Source: an uncultured Oscillospiraceae bacterium
GTDB lineage: Bacteria > Bacillota > Clostridia > Oscillospirales > Oscillospiraceae
Length of the DNA: 38,454 nt
NCBI GenBank assembly: GCA_949494735.1
Contig: CATABD010000017.1
Span: 1-38,454, forward strand
Direction of reading: 5' to 3'
Position numbers and translations under genes: made by a program
The notes under the pieces: generated by a model
Databases searched by the model: none
The model's input: the letters and a program-made list of their open reading frames with translations, nothing else
Told to the model about the DNA's origin: nothing
In this document: positions 23,026-31,569 of the stretch, piece by piece
Layout: every line of letters begins with the position of its first letter
How positions within the stretch are numbered: the first letter of the stretch is position 1

Positions 23026-24090
23026 TCAGTACAGCGACGTGTTGGATGCCTTGCGGGCGATGGTGTTCGCCCCGATCACCAGCAGCATACCAATGACGTT
23101 GTTCATCATCTCCGCCGCCGCGATTCCGGTGCCCGCGCTGGTCCCCGTGCCGGCCATGCCGCTGATCCGGTTGGCAAAGGTGGACACCACATCGGCGGTG
23201 ACATAGGTGTTGGTGTTGTAGAGCAGCAGCACCTTTTCATAGCCGATATTCAGCAGGGAGCCGATGCGGGTGATGAGCATGATGACAATGGTGGACAGGA
23301 TGCTGGGCAGCACCACATAGCGCATTTGGGCCATCTTGTCCGCCCCGTCAATCTGGGCGGCCTCATAGCTGGTGGGCGAGATGGCGATGATGGCGGCGAA
23401 GAATACGATGCTGTCATAGCCCGCGCTCTCCCAGATTCCGCTGATCTGATAGATGGAGCGGAAAAACGCCGGGTTGTTCAAAAGCCCCGCGTTGGCCACC
23501 TCCGGCGTGACGAACCCCAGCCCGGACAGCGCCTGGCTGACAATGCCCATGCCGGTGGTCAGCGAGCCCTGCTTCACCAGCATGGTCACCAGGGACGTCA
23601 TAACCACGGTGGACATGAACTTGGGCAGGTAGGTGAGCACCTGGTAGACGCTCCGGGCCGCGTTGGAGCGGATCTCATTGAAAAACAGCGCCAGGATGAT
23701 GGGGATGGGGAAGCCGAAGCACAGCCCGTAAAAGCTGAGGATAAAGGTGTTCCTCATCGCCCTCCAGAAGTCGGTGGAGAGCTGGTCCCCGCCTACCAGC
23801 AGCCGTCTGAAGTACGAAAAGCCGGAAAACAGCTGCTCGGAAACGGGCACAACGCTGTCCGACACCTTAAAGCATCCCAGCAGCTCGTACATGGGAAAAT
23901 AGCGCCAGAACAGGAACACCAGCAGCATGGGGACCAGCATCACATACAGCCGCCAGTCCTTTATGATGGCCGCGCCCACGTGCCGCCAATAGTGCTTTTC
24001 CACATCGTCCCGGACCGCCTGCTCCGGGCTGATCCGGTAGGCGCCGCTGGCATGGTCGAATTCAAGGAAATCCGCCGCCCTATCTTTCAT
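23026..24090 (-). CDS. ABC transporter permease (LplB/YteP-like)
   Basis: 354 aa. A cytoplasmic N-terminal extension of about 45 residues precedes six spans. The EAA motif 'SYEAAQIDGADKMAQMRYVVLP' (241-262) marks the ATPase contact. The family-typical beginning 'IIKDWRLYVMLVPMLLVFLFWRYFPMYE' is clear, although the N-terminal extension is longer than in YteP. ATG 24090 follows AAAGGAGGAGG. It pairs with the 22123 permease. Confidence 0.95.
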   Translation of the reverse strand: MKDRAADFLEFDHASGAYRISPEQAVRDDVEKHYWRHVGAAIIKDWRLYVMLVPMLLVFLFWRYFPMYELLGCFKVSDSVVPVSEQLFSGFSYFRRLLVGGDQLSTDFWRAMRNTFILSFYGLCFGFPIPIILALFFNEIRSNAARSVYQVLTYLPKFMSTVVMTSLVTMLVKQGSLTTGMGIVSQALSGLGFVTPEVANAGLLNNPAFFRSIYQISGIWESAGYDSIVFFAAIIAISPTSYEAAQIDGADKMAQMRYVVLPSILSTIVIMLITRIGSLLNIGYEKVLLLYNTNTYVTADVVSTFANRISGMAGTGTSAGTGIAAAEMMNNVIGMLLVIGANTIARKASNTSLY

Positions 24091-24108
24091 AGTTTACCTC
24101 CTCCTTTT

Positions 24109-24672
24109 TTATTCCTCCCGCGCGTGCAGGCGCAGGAGGTAGTGTTTTTGATCCTCATAGACACCGTCCAGCTTTCGCGCTATCCAGATGATCACAAAGG
24201 TAAATAAGAGGGAGAGGCTGTCCGTGGTGAAAAAGCCCACCACGCTCCCCGGCCCGGCCCCCAGCAAAAGGGCCATAGCCGCCCTCCCCGCCTGCATCAG
24301 CGCCTGCACCAGCAGGGGGAACACCAGGGACAGGTGCCCCGTGCGCACCCGCTCCTTGCCCAGCGCCTTGAGCAGCGCCACCGCGGCCACCGAGAGCAGG
24401 TTGCCCCCGCAATAGATCACGTACTGCTCCGGGGTTGCCCCGGAAAACAGGCAGAACACCAGCCCTGCCTCCGCCGCGTGGATGGCCCCCCACACCCCCC
24501 AGCGCATGTACACAATAGAGGTGATGGCCGCGGCCAGCGACACGGTGAAGGGCTGGCCGGGGAACCACCAGTTGGCGGCCCTGACGATGATGAACTCGAA
24601 CACGGCCAGCGCCAGCCCCAGCAGCGTCAGGTCGATGGCCCGGTATTCCTTCCACGTTCGCTGCCGTTTCAT
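24109..24672 (-). CDS. Integral membrane protein, ECF S-component-like, first gene of the transport operon
   Basis: 187 aa with about five to six spans. Short interspersed loops ('ITSIVYMRWGVWGAIHAAEAGLVFC', 'CGGNLLSVAAVALLKALG') and the C-terminal 'SLLFTFVIIWIARKLDGVYEDQKHYLLRLHAREE' resemble small ECF S-component-type proteins, but I could not place it in a named family. It is 18 nt upstream of the LplB-like gene and behind the AT-rich promoter region, so it is co-transcribed. Function unknown. Confidence 0.72.
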   Translation of the reverse strand: MKRQRTWKEYRAIDLTLLGLALAVFEFIIVRAANWWFPGQPFTVSLAAAITSIVYMRWGVWGAIHAAEAGLVFCLFSGATPEQYVIYCGGNLLSVAAVALLKALGKERVRTGHLSLVFPLLVQALMQAGRAAMALLLGAGPGSVVGFFTTDSLSLLFTFVIIWIARKLDGVYEDQKHYLLRLHAREE

Positions 24673-24959
24673 CTGCCCTCAACTCCGAAATCTGTACAAA
24701 TTGGACTAAATTCGCGCAAGGTGCGCTCTTCCCGCCGGCCAAAGCCGCTGTTTTGACGTCTACCTCGTCTTATGCGACAAAATACCGCCCCGTTTTTTGT
24801 GCAATTTTACTCTGTAGTTCCCTTTCCGTTCTACAGCAATTATATACATTGTCGAACTCCAAGTATATAGATAAAATAATTCATTTTATGTACAAAACAG
24901 ATGCCCTCCCCCTCCGCCTATGTTCTTGGCGCGAGAGGGAGGGTATAATGGAACCGCCT
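24673..24959. promoter_or_regulatory. AT-rich divergent control region of the transport operon and the pectinesterase gene
   Basis: The only strongly AT-rich stretch in the pectin locus (about 24830-24900). It holds a TATAAT on the minus strand (complement of 24839-24844) for the transport operon and a TATAAT on the plus strand (24944-24949) for the pectinesterase. Neither has a good -35 at normal spacing. A perfect 7-bp inverted repeat ATAAAAT-N5-ATTTTAT (24871-24889) and two TGTACAAA copies (24693, 24889) lie here as possible operators. No coding sequence was seen. Confidence 0.5.
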
Positions 24960-25122
24960 AGGCGTCGTTTGAAAATTGGCAATATGCCCAGCGGCGAGGA
25001 ATTTTTTCGCCGGGCAAGGCGGTTTGGCGCAGAAATACTTTGTGTATTTCAAAGCAAATCAACGCGGCTCGGCGGAAAAAGGCCCGCCGCTTGGGCGTGT
25101 TGACCATTTTCAAACAAGCCCT
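24960..25122 (+). repeat. MITE-like palindromic repeat, copy A
   Basis: 163 bp with terminal inverted repeats AGGCGTCGTTTGAAAAT (24960-24976) and ATTTTCAAACAAGCCCT (25106-25122), a TA at each edge, and an inner GC-rich core (GGCGAGGAATT...CGCCGGGCAAGGCGG...CGCAGAAAT). The same plan recurs at 36222-36379 (inverted) and 37020-37183. It lies between the pectinesterase promoter and its ribosome site, so it forms part of the 5' leader. It encodes no plausible protein. Confidence 0.75.
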
Positions 25123-25143
25123 AATCAAAAAGGAGGGATTTTC

Positions 25144-26001
25144 ATGCTCCACACCAATCCCGGCCAAAATCTTCAGCAGGTCCTGGACGGTGCCGCCCCC
25201 GGCTCAGAGCTCCGGCTTGCCCCGGGGGAGTACCGCATCAAATCCGCCATCTTCACCCCGGGCCTGACCATCTGCGGCGCAGGGGCCGGCCGCACCCGGA
25301 TCGTCTGGGACGACTACGCCAAAAAGCGGGACGGGCGGGGGGTGGAACTCAATACCTTCCGCACCTGGACCATGGCGGTGTGCGCGGATCACGTCACCAT
25401 GCGGGGGCTGTCCATCGTCAACGGCGCCCTGCGCCCGGAGGAGCGGGGGCAGGAGGTGGCGCTGAGCGTATGCGGCGACGATTTTTTCATGGAGGACTGC
25501 CGCCTCGCCTCCACCCAGGACACCCTGTTTTTAGGCCCACTCCCCCCCGACCTCATCCGGCGGTACGACGGCTTCCTCCCCAGCTTCCTCCGGCTGGACA
25601 AGCCCTGCCGCCAGCGCTTTTCCCACTGCCTTATCGAGGGTACGGTGGACTTCATCTTCGGCTGCGGGGACGCGGTATTTGAGGCATGTGAGATCCGCTC
25701 CCTCCGGGACGCCCGGAACGTGGGCTATACCGCCGCCCCCGCCCACAGCCGGTCACAGGCCCGGGGATTCCGCTTCCAGAACTGCCGCTTCACGGCGGAG
25801 GACGGGGTGGAGCCCGGCTCCGTCTATCTGGCCCGGCCCTGGCGGGACTATGGGCTGTGTACGTTCCAGAATTGTACCTATGGCCCCCACATCTCGCCGC
25901 TGGGCTTCGACAAGTGGAGCGGCACCGGGCGGGACCGCACCGCCCGGTTCTGCGAAACTCCCCCGGTTGAGGGACGGGCAGGCTGGGTCAAAACGGTCTG
26001 A
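25144..26001 (+). CDS. CE8 pectinesterase (pectin methylesterase), cytoplasmic
   Basis: 285 aa, no signal peptide. The beta-helix motifs of pectin methylesterases are present: GQEVAL (102-107), QDT with D126, EGTVDFIFG with D169 (165-173) and ARPW with R231 (230-233). These provide the acid, nucleophile and Arg that demethylate polygalacturonate. QDT and EGTVDFIFG are about 20 residues further apart than usual, so there is an insertion of roughly that size (131-160). ATG 25144 follows AAGGAGGG; earlier in-frame codons lie in the repeat and are rejected. It probably demethylates imported oligomers. Confidence 0.94.
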   Translation: MLHTNPGQNLQQVLDGAAPGSELRLAPGEYRIKSAIFTPGLTICGAGAGRTRIVWDDYAKKRDGRGVELNTFRTWTMAVCADHVTMRGLSIVNGALRPEERGQEVALSVCGDDFFMEDCRLASTQDTLFLGPLPPDLIRRYDGFLPSFLRLDKPCRQRFSHCLIEGTVDFIFGCGDAVFEACEIRSLRDARNVGYTAAPAHSRSQARGFRFQNCRFTAEDGVEPGSVYLARPWRDYGLCTFQNCTYGPHISPLGFDKWSGTGRDRTARFCETPPVEGRAGWVKTV

Positions 26002-26091
26002 CCTGGTTTGGGCGTTCGGAACGCGCCGCCGCGCAGGCGGCACAAATAAAGCAGCTGCAAGCCGGACAAGGCGGGCAGCTGAAAAGCAGCA

Positions 26092-26119
26092 GGGGGCGCC
26101 GGCTAGACCGGCGCTCCCC
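26092..26119. terminator. Hairpin terminator between the convergent pectinesterase and Cys-rich genes
   Basis: GGGGGCGCCGG (26092-26102) pairs with CCGGCGCTCCCC (26108-26119) with one interruption. It is followed by TATTTGTTTT on plus and preceded by AAAAG (a T-run on minus), so it can act in both directions. Confidence 0.65.
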
Positions 26120-26145
26120 TGGTATTTGTTTTCCCCGCCGCCGGC

Positions 26146-26598
26146 TCAAGCCTCGGCCCGGGGCGTCCTTCTCTTGTACAGCACGATCTGGGGGTTAATC
26201 CCGCCCCCGCCATATTCGCACACCACCAAGTAGTCGTCATCGGCGGACAGGCCGTAGCACCGCTCGCTGCCCGGCCTTTCCACCTGGCAGCCCAGGTAGA
26301 TGTCGCTGTCCCGCAGCAGCTTGATCCGCTGCCCATTGGGCAGGGTGTACTCCAAATTGATGTAGCCTCCGTTCAACGGAAACAGCTCGGTGATCTGGGG
26401 CATATCCGGGATGTTCAGGTCATTGAACTCCTGGATCAGCTGGTTTTTATACTCAAAGAACGATTTTTCGCCGCCGCCCTTATAGCACTTGTACACCACG
26501 CACTCGTCTCCAAACGGGTGCCCGTCCGTCTCGGCGCATCCCTTGCACCGCTCCTTCATCCCGCAGCTGCCGCAGTCCGCCCCGCACATAGACGCCAT
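26146..26598 (-). CDS. Small Cys-rich protein, DUF3795-like
   Basis: 150 aa. The N-terminus MASMCGADCGSCGMKERCKGC has Cys at 5, 9, 12, 18 and 21 in a C-x3-C-x2-C-x5-C-x2-C pattern. This resembles DUF3795-type proteins and suggests a metal or Fe-S site. The rest (about 60-150) is a mixed alpha/beta region without recognised motifs. Start ATG 26598 follows TAGGAGGGAG. It is downstream of the malic enzyme on the same strand, separated by the duplicated gene end and hairpin array. Function unknown. Confidence 0.75.
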   Translation of the reverse strand: MASMCGADCGSCGMKERCKGCAETDGHPFGDECVVYKCYKGGGEKSFFEYKNQLIQEFNDLNIPDMPQITELFPLNGGYINLEYTLPNGQRIKLLRDSDIYLGCQVERPGSERCYGLSADDDYLVVCEYGGGGINPQIVLYKRRTPRAEA

Positions 26599-26625
26599 TG
26601 ATCTCCCTCCTATCAAGTTCAGATT

Positions 26626-26684
26626 CGTGCCGCGCCGGTCGCCCTCGCCGCTTCCGCAACCGCCTTCGCCACCGCCGGGCACAC
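26626..26684 (-). repeat. 59-bp direct repeat, copy 1: displaced duplicate of the malic-enzyme gene end
   Basis: Identical over 59 bp to 26847-26905. On the minus strand it would encode the last residues of the malic enzyme (...VAKAVAEAARATGAAR) followed by ATC and TGA, so even the reading-frame end is kept with a different stop codon. It is not attached to any gene body. Confidence 0.9.
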
Positions 26685-26685
26685 T

Positions 26686-26821
26686 CCCCGCAAGGCTGCG
26701 CCTTGCGGGGACCCCGATTTTTCATCCTCGGGCGAACTGAATTCGCCCTGCGGCAAGATTTTGCTTCGCAAAATACTTGTACGCGCTGACGCGCGCCCCG
26801 CTTTCGCGGGGATCCCGCGGG
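26686..26821. repeat. Run of five consecutive stem-loops between the two 59-bp repeats
   Basis: Back-to-back hairpins: 26686-26710 (10-bp CCCCGCAAGG/CCTTGCGGGG), 26730-26748 (GGGCGAA/TTCGCCC), 26754-26779 (11 bp with one bulge), 26782-26795 (CGCGC/GCGCG) and 26796-26811 (CCCCGC-TTTC-GCGGGG). A competing CGCGGG-GAT-CCCGCG fold lies at 26805-26819. No coding signal was seen. It could be a structured RNA, a mobile-element remnant or a composite terminator. Confidence 0.65.
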
Positions 26822-26839
26822 TGTGCCCCGGCCCCGCCG

Positions 26840-28018
<1,179 letters not shown>

Positions 28019-28053
28019 GCTCAGCTCCCCTTTTCTTTGTTTTGATCGGAACG

Positions 28054-28059
28054 AGTATA
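28054..28059 (-). promoter_or_regulatory. Extended -10 promoter element of the malic-enzyme gene
   Basis: The minus strand reads TGATATACT, an extended -10 (TGnTATACT), about 36 bp before the GTG start. The -35 region (TTCCCT) is weak, as usual with extended -10 promoters. Confidence 0.55.
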
Positions 28060-28071
28060 TCACATCCCGGA

Positions 28072-28103
28072 CAAAAAGGGAACCCCCGGCTTTTCGCCGG
28101 GGG
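28072..28103 (-). terminator. Intrinsic terminator of the two-component operon
   Basis: On the minus strand CCCCCGGC-GAAAA-GCCGGGGG (complement of 28083-28103) is followed by TTCCCTTTTT. It ends the sensor-kinase gene 20 bp upstream. Confidence 0.8.
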
Positions 28104-28110
28104 CGTCCCC

Positions 28111-30462
28111 TTACGATAACATCAATTGGATGGGGTCTTCCGCCCGCTCCCCCGCCACAGGCAGGGTGACAATGGCCTTGAACAGGTCCCCGTCGATGCT
28201 GATCTCAAACCTGCCGTGCTGGAGCTCCGTCAGCGACTGGGCGATGGACAGCCCCAAGCCGCTGCCCGCCTGGTTGCGGGACTCGTCCCCCCGGACAAAC
28301 CGCTCCATCAGCCGCTCGGCGGGCATATCCAGGGCGTCCCGGGAGATGTTTTTCACCGACAGCACCGCCCAGTCCCCGCTGCGCCGCAAGTCCACATAGA
28401 CCCGCGTGCCCGGCAGGGCGTATTTGGCGCAGTTGGTGAGCAGGTTGTCCAGCACCCGCCACAGGTGCCGCCCGTCCGCCTCCACCCACATGGGCTCGCC
28501 GGGCAGGGAGCGCACCACCGTCAGGTTCTGGGCGTCCAGCCGCTCGCCGCACTCGGCCAGGGCCTGGTCGGTGAGCTGGGCCCAGTCCAGCCTCTCCCAG
28601 TTCACCGTCAGGTTGCCGGTGGACGCTTTGGATGCCTCCACAAGATCCTCGGTAAGCTTTTTCAGCCGCTGGCTTTTGCGGTCCAGCACCTCGATATACT
28701 CCGCCGCCTTGGGGTTGTCGATGTCCACCTTTTTCAGCAGGTCCACATAATTGATGATGGAGGTCAGCGGCGTTTTCAGGTCGTGGGATACGTTGGTGAT
28801 GAGCTCCGCCTTGAAGTGCTCGCTCTTCATCCGCTCGTCCACCGCCGTGGAGATAGCGTGGCCCAGGTTGTTCAGCTCATCGGCGTGGCCCTTGAGGTCG
28901 GGGAGCATCCGGCGGGTGTTGATGTGGTAATTGGGATTGCCGCCGATGATCTCCTGGGTACCGTGGCGGATGCGCTTCCACTGGTAGGCCCACAGGCACA
29001 GGTAGGCCGACACAATAAAGCTCACCAGCAGCCACAGCCCGGTGGCGTTTCCGTTATCTATCGTCACAATGGTAAACAGCGCGTAGCCCATACAGCCCAT
29101 CACCGCCTTCCAAATCAGGGGGATGGCCTGGACGGCCCGCCCCATCGCCCCGGCCAGCTCCCACAGCCAGCCCCAGAACAGCACAAACAGCTTCCAGCAC
29201 CAAGCGCACAGCTTCCAAGTCCAGGTGTTGCGCAGCAGGGTGTGGGCCTTGCACCGGGCGCACACCGTCACAACCGCCCCCAGGCCCAGGGCCGCCGCCA
29301 CGGCCACCGACTGCCCGATGCCAACCAGCTGCACAAACATGGGTACGTCCCCATAGGCATCGGCCACAACCATAACGCCGATCCCCACCACGCCCACGGC
29401 CCCCAGGAACAGAAGACACAGCAGCACATCCCCGGGAACCCGGTGGAACCAGTTGAGATAGACACCCTCCACCCCCCGCTTATGGCCCGCACCGCAGCAC
29501 AGGTATACCATCAGCAAAATGCCCGCCGTGCCCAGCACAATGGTCAGGGTAAGGTACTGCGTCCGTCCGGCGTGCCACTCCTCCAGCTTCACCGCCGCTT
29601 TGCGGTACTGGTCGTCCACCCGGAGATTATCGTCCACCCACAGGATCAGGCTGGCGGTTTTTGTATCCGCCTGCGCCTCGGAGGTCAGCACCCATTCCAG
29701 ACTGTCCGGGTCAAAGATATAACCGAACTGGTTGGCCTCCAGGCAGGCCCGGATGGTGGGAAAATAGACGTACCACCCATCGGAATTGCGCACCCACAGG
29801 TAATTGGTCAAGCCGTCGTCGTCCGCCAGCACCTGGTCCAGCGCCACCACAATGGTATCGCTGTCCGGGACCTCCAGGACCACGCCCATCTCCTGTGCGG
29901 CCTCCTGCGTCCGGGCGGCCTCCACCAGGCCGGGCAGCAGATACCGCCAGCTGTCGCTCATGCGCGCATCGGCGTAGTCTGCCGAGTTGAGGCCCTGGTT
30001 TTCTTCTATCTCCCAGTAGTCCCAGCCGGAGTTGAGCTCAATGATACCTGTTCTGTTGGGCGTGTACTCCACCAAGTAGTCCACATGGACCTGGGAGCTG
30101 TCCTCCGGGGTATTGCCATAGATAATCCGGCCATCCTGGTCCAGCAGCTGCCAGCGCAGGTTGGTTGCCCCGGCGTCATATTGGGCTTCCAGCTGCTCCA
30201 GGCCCCGCTTTTCCAGCAGGGACAGCTCCTGCCCCGCCGCCGCCCGGTCCTTGAGCGCCACCAGATTTTTCACCACAAAGTAATCCTGCCGCACCAGATA
30301 GTTCCGGGTATAGCCATGGCTCTCGTCATAGAGGTAGGCGTCGCCCCACAGCGCGTCAAAATTGGCCAGCTGATACCAACCCATGATTGCGGTGGCGGTG
30401 AATGCCGCCACCGCCGCTATGAAGGCCAGGGCCTTCATGCCTATATTTTCCCGCCATTTCAT
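28111..30462 (-). CDS. Sensor histidine kinase with large extracytoplasmic domain and multiple TM segments
   Basis: 783 aa. TM1 (about 10-30), an extracellular sensor region (31-300), then a membrane block of about five spans (303-322, 346-367, 380-400, around 455-470, 476-494). A HisKA domain with phospho-acceptor H560 ('NVSHDLKTPLTS') and an ATPase domain with N-box 'DNLLTNCAKYA' (672-682) and G-box GSGLGL (733-738) follow. No HAMP domain is obvious. ATG 30462 overlaps the regulator's stop by four bases. It faces the 31570 transporter operon, whose substrate it may sense; ligand unknown. Confidence 0.92.
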   Translation of the reverse strand: MKWRENIGMKALAFIAAVAAFTATAIMGWYQLANFDALWGDAYLYDESHGYTRNYLVRQDYFVVKNLVALKDRAAAGQELSLLEKRGLEQLEAQYDAGATNLRWQLLDQDGRIIYGNTPEDSSQVHVDYLVEYTPNRTGIIELNSGWDYWEIEENQGLNSADYADARMSDSWRYLLPGLVEAARTQEAAQEMGVVLEVPDSDTIVVALDQVLADDDGLTNYLWVRNSDGWYVYFPTIRACLEANQFGYIFDPDSLEWVLTSEAQADTKTASLILWVDDNLRVDDQYRKAAVKLEEWHAGRTQYLTLTIVLGTAGILLMVYLCCGAGHKRGVEGVYLNWFHRVPGDVLLCLLFLGAVGVVGIGVMVVADAYGDVPMFVQLVGIGQSVAVAAALGLGAVVTVCARCKAHTLLRNTWTWKLCAWCWKLFVLFWGWLWELAGAMGRAVQAIPLIWKAVMGCMGYALFTIVTIDNGNATGLWLLVSFIVSAYLCLWAYQWKRIRHGTQEIIGGNPNYHINTRRMLPDLKGHADELNNLGHAISTAVDERMKSEHFKAELITNVSHDLKTPLTSIINYVDLLKKVDIDNPKAAEYIEVLDRKSQRLKKLTEDLVEASKASTGNLTVNWERLDWAQLTDQALAECGERLDAQNLTVVRSLPGEPMWVEADGRHLWRVLDNLLTNCAKYALPGTRVYVDLRRSGDWAVLSVKNISRDALDMPAERLMERFVRGDESRNQAGSGLGLSIAQSLTELQHGRFEISIDGDLFKAIVTLPVAGERAEDPIQLMLS

Positions 30463-31163
30463 GTCATCTTCTCCATTTTGTACCCCAGCCCCCATACCAC
30501 CTTCAGATAGCGCGGGTTGGCGGGGTCGATTTCGATCTTCTCCCGCAGGTGCCGGATGTGCACGGCCACGGTGTTCTCGCTGCCCAGGGCGGGGTCGTTC
30601 CACACCTGCTCGTAAATCTGGGCGGTGGAGTACACCCGGCCCAGGTTCTTCATCAGCAGGCGCAGGATGTTATACTCAATGGGGGTGAGGCTCACTGCCT
30701 CCCCGTCCACCGTCACCGACTTGGCCTCGTCGTCCATGACGATGGAGCCGTTGCGCAGCGTCCCGTCCCCCTCCTGGGCGGCCGCCTTGCCGCCCAGGGT
30801 GGTGTACCGCCGCAGCTGGCTCTTCACCCGGGCCAGCACCTCGATGGGGTTGAAGGGCTTGGTGATATAGTCGTCCGCGCCGATGTTCAGCCCCAGTACC
30901 TTGTCCGAATCCTCGCTCTTGGCGGTGAGCAGGATAATGGGGATGTTGCCGCCGGACTCCCGCAGCCGGGCGGTGGCCCGGATGCCATCCAACTGGGGCA
31001 TCATGATATCCATTAAAATGAGGTCGATGTTGCCCCCGTTTACCGCCCGGATGGCCTCTTCCCCGTTGTAGGCGGACACCGTGCGGTAGCCCTCGCTGGT
31101 CAGGTATATCTCCAGCGCCGAAACGATGTCCCTGTCGTCATCGCAGATGAGCACCGTGTACAT
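30459..31163 (-). CDS. OmpR/PhoB-family response regulator
   Basis: 234 aa. The receiver domain (1-120) has acidic pocket D8-D9-D10, phospho-acceptor D52 ('LILMDIMMPQLDG') and the K of 'LLTAKSED'. The winged-helix C-terminal domain (about 130-232) ends 'NTVAVHIRHLREKIEIDPANPRYLKVVWGLGYKME', the OmpR-class DNA-binding signature. ATG 31163 follows GGAAGGAG. It is first in the operon with the sensor kinase and divergent from the ABC operon at 31570. Direct repeats 11 bp apart in its upstream region are candidate binding sites. Confidence 0.95.
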   Translation of the reverse strand: MYTVLICDDDRDIVSALEIYLTSEGYRTVSAYNGEEAIRAVNGGNIDLILMDIMMPQLDGIRATARLRESGGNIPIILLTAKSEDSDKVLGLNIGADDYITKPFNPIEVLARVKSQLRRYTTLGGKAAAQEGDGTLRNGSIVMDDEAKSVTVDGEAVSLTPIEYNILRLLMKNLGRVYSTAQIYEQVWNDPALGSENTVAVHIRHLREKIEIDPANPRYLKVVWGLGYKMEKMT

Positions 31164-31487
31164 GGCGCATCCACTCCTTCCCTCTTTCCCTGTTGTCGCG
31201 CTCCGCCTGTCCCCGGCGGCTTTACAATTCCCATGTTACCAGCAAGCGGATTAAGCCGCAAGGGGGAAAATCCTTAAATTCGGCTTAAGACGCCCCGGCA
31301 GGCATTCCATAATGGAGTTTCGGCAGCCACGCGCCCTTTTATCCCCATTTCCTCCGCATTGCCACTTTAGCGGAAATTTTTGGCTGTCAGGCGGGCTTTT
31401 TTACCCGTCCCGGTGCATATTTTGGCGTTATTGATGATTTAATCCAGCATTCCCACGCTGTTTTTTGTCGGATTGACTAGGTTTTTC
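31164..31487. other. Noncoding regulatory region between the two-component system and the ABC operon
   Basis: About 320 bases without a gene. On the minus strand a weak TTGCGG-17-TAACAT promoter may drive the regulator. CTTAA occurs at 31273 and 31284 (11-bp spacing), the spacing used by OmpR/PhoB regulators. The rest (31330-31480) is AT-richer with T-runs and no recognised motif. Confidence 0.45.
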
Positions 31488-31516
31488 TTGACAAATGCCA
31501 TTGGGTGGCGTACACT
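31488..31516 (+). promoter_or_regulatory. Strong promoter of the ABC importer operon
   Basis: TTGACA (31488-31493), 17-bp spacer, TACACT (31511-31516): a near-consensus sigma-A promoter 54 bp before the start at 31570. Confidence 0.85.
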
Positions 31517-31569
31517 ATGAAAAGCGGCGGTGGATGCCGCCGACACCTGCAAATGGAGGAATGAAACAC

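Noticed and set aside
22321-24207. 628-codon plus-strand open frame opposite both sugar permease genes
   Set aside because: Antisense shadow rich in His, Gly, Asp and Gln; the minus strand encodes two permeases with EAA loops.
24976-25143. N-terminal extension of the pectinesterase by 56 codons
   Set aside because: The extension lies wholly in the MITE-like repeat; ATG 25144 has AAGGAGGG at good spacing and the protein then begins like family members.
26041-26100. Possible fourth, decayed copy of the palindromic repeat (GCCGGACAAGGCGG motif)
   Set aside because: Only a short core matches; no terminal inverted repeats are found at either side, so it is not called.
31330-31480. T-rich stretches suggesting terminators or a leader RNA before the 31570 operon
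   Set aside because: T-runs are present but no stable stem precedes them, and the strong promoter at 31488 starts transcription downstream.
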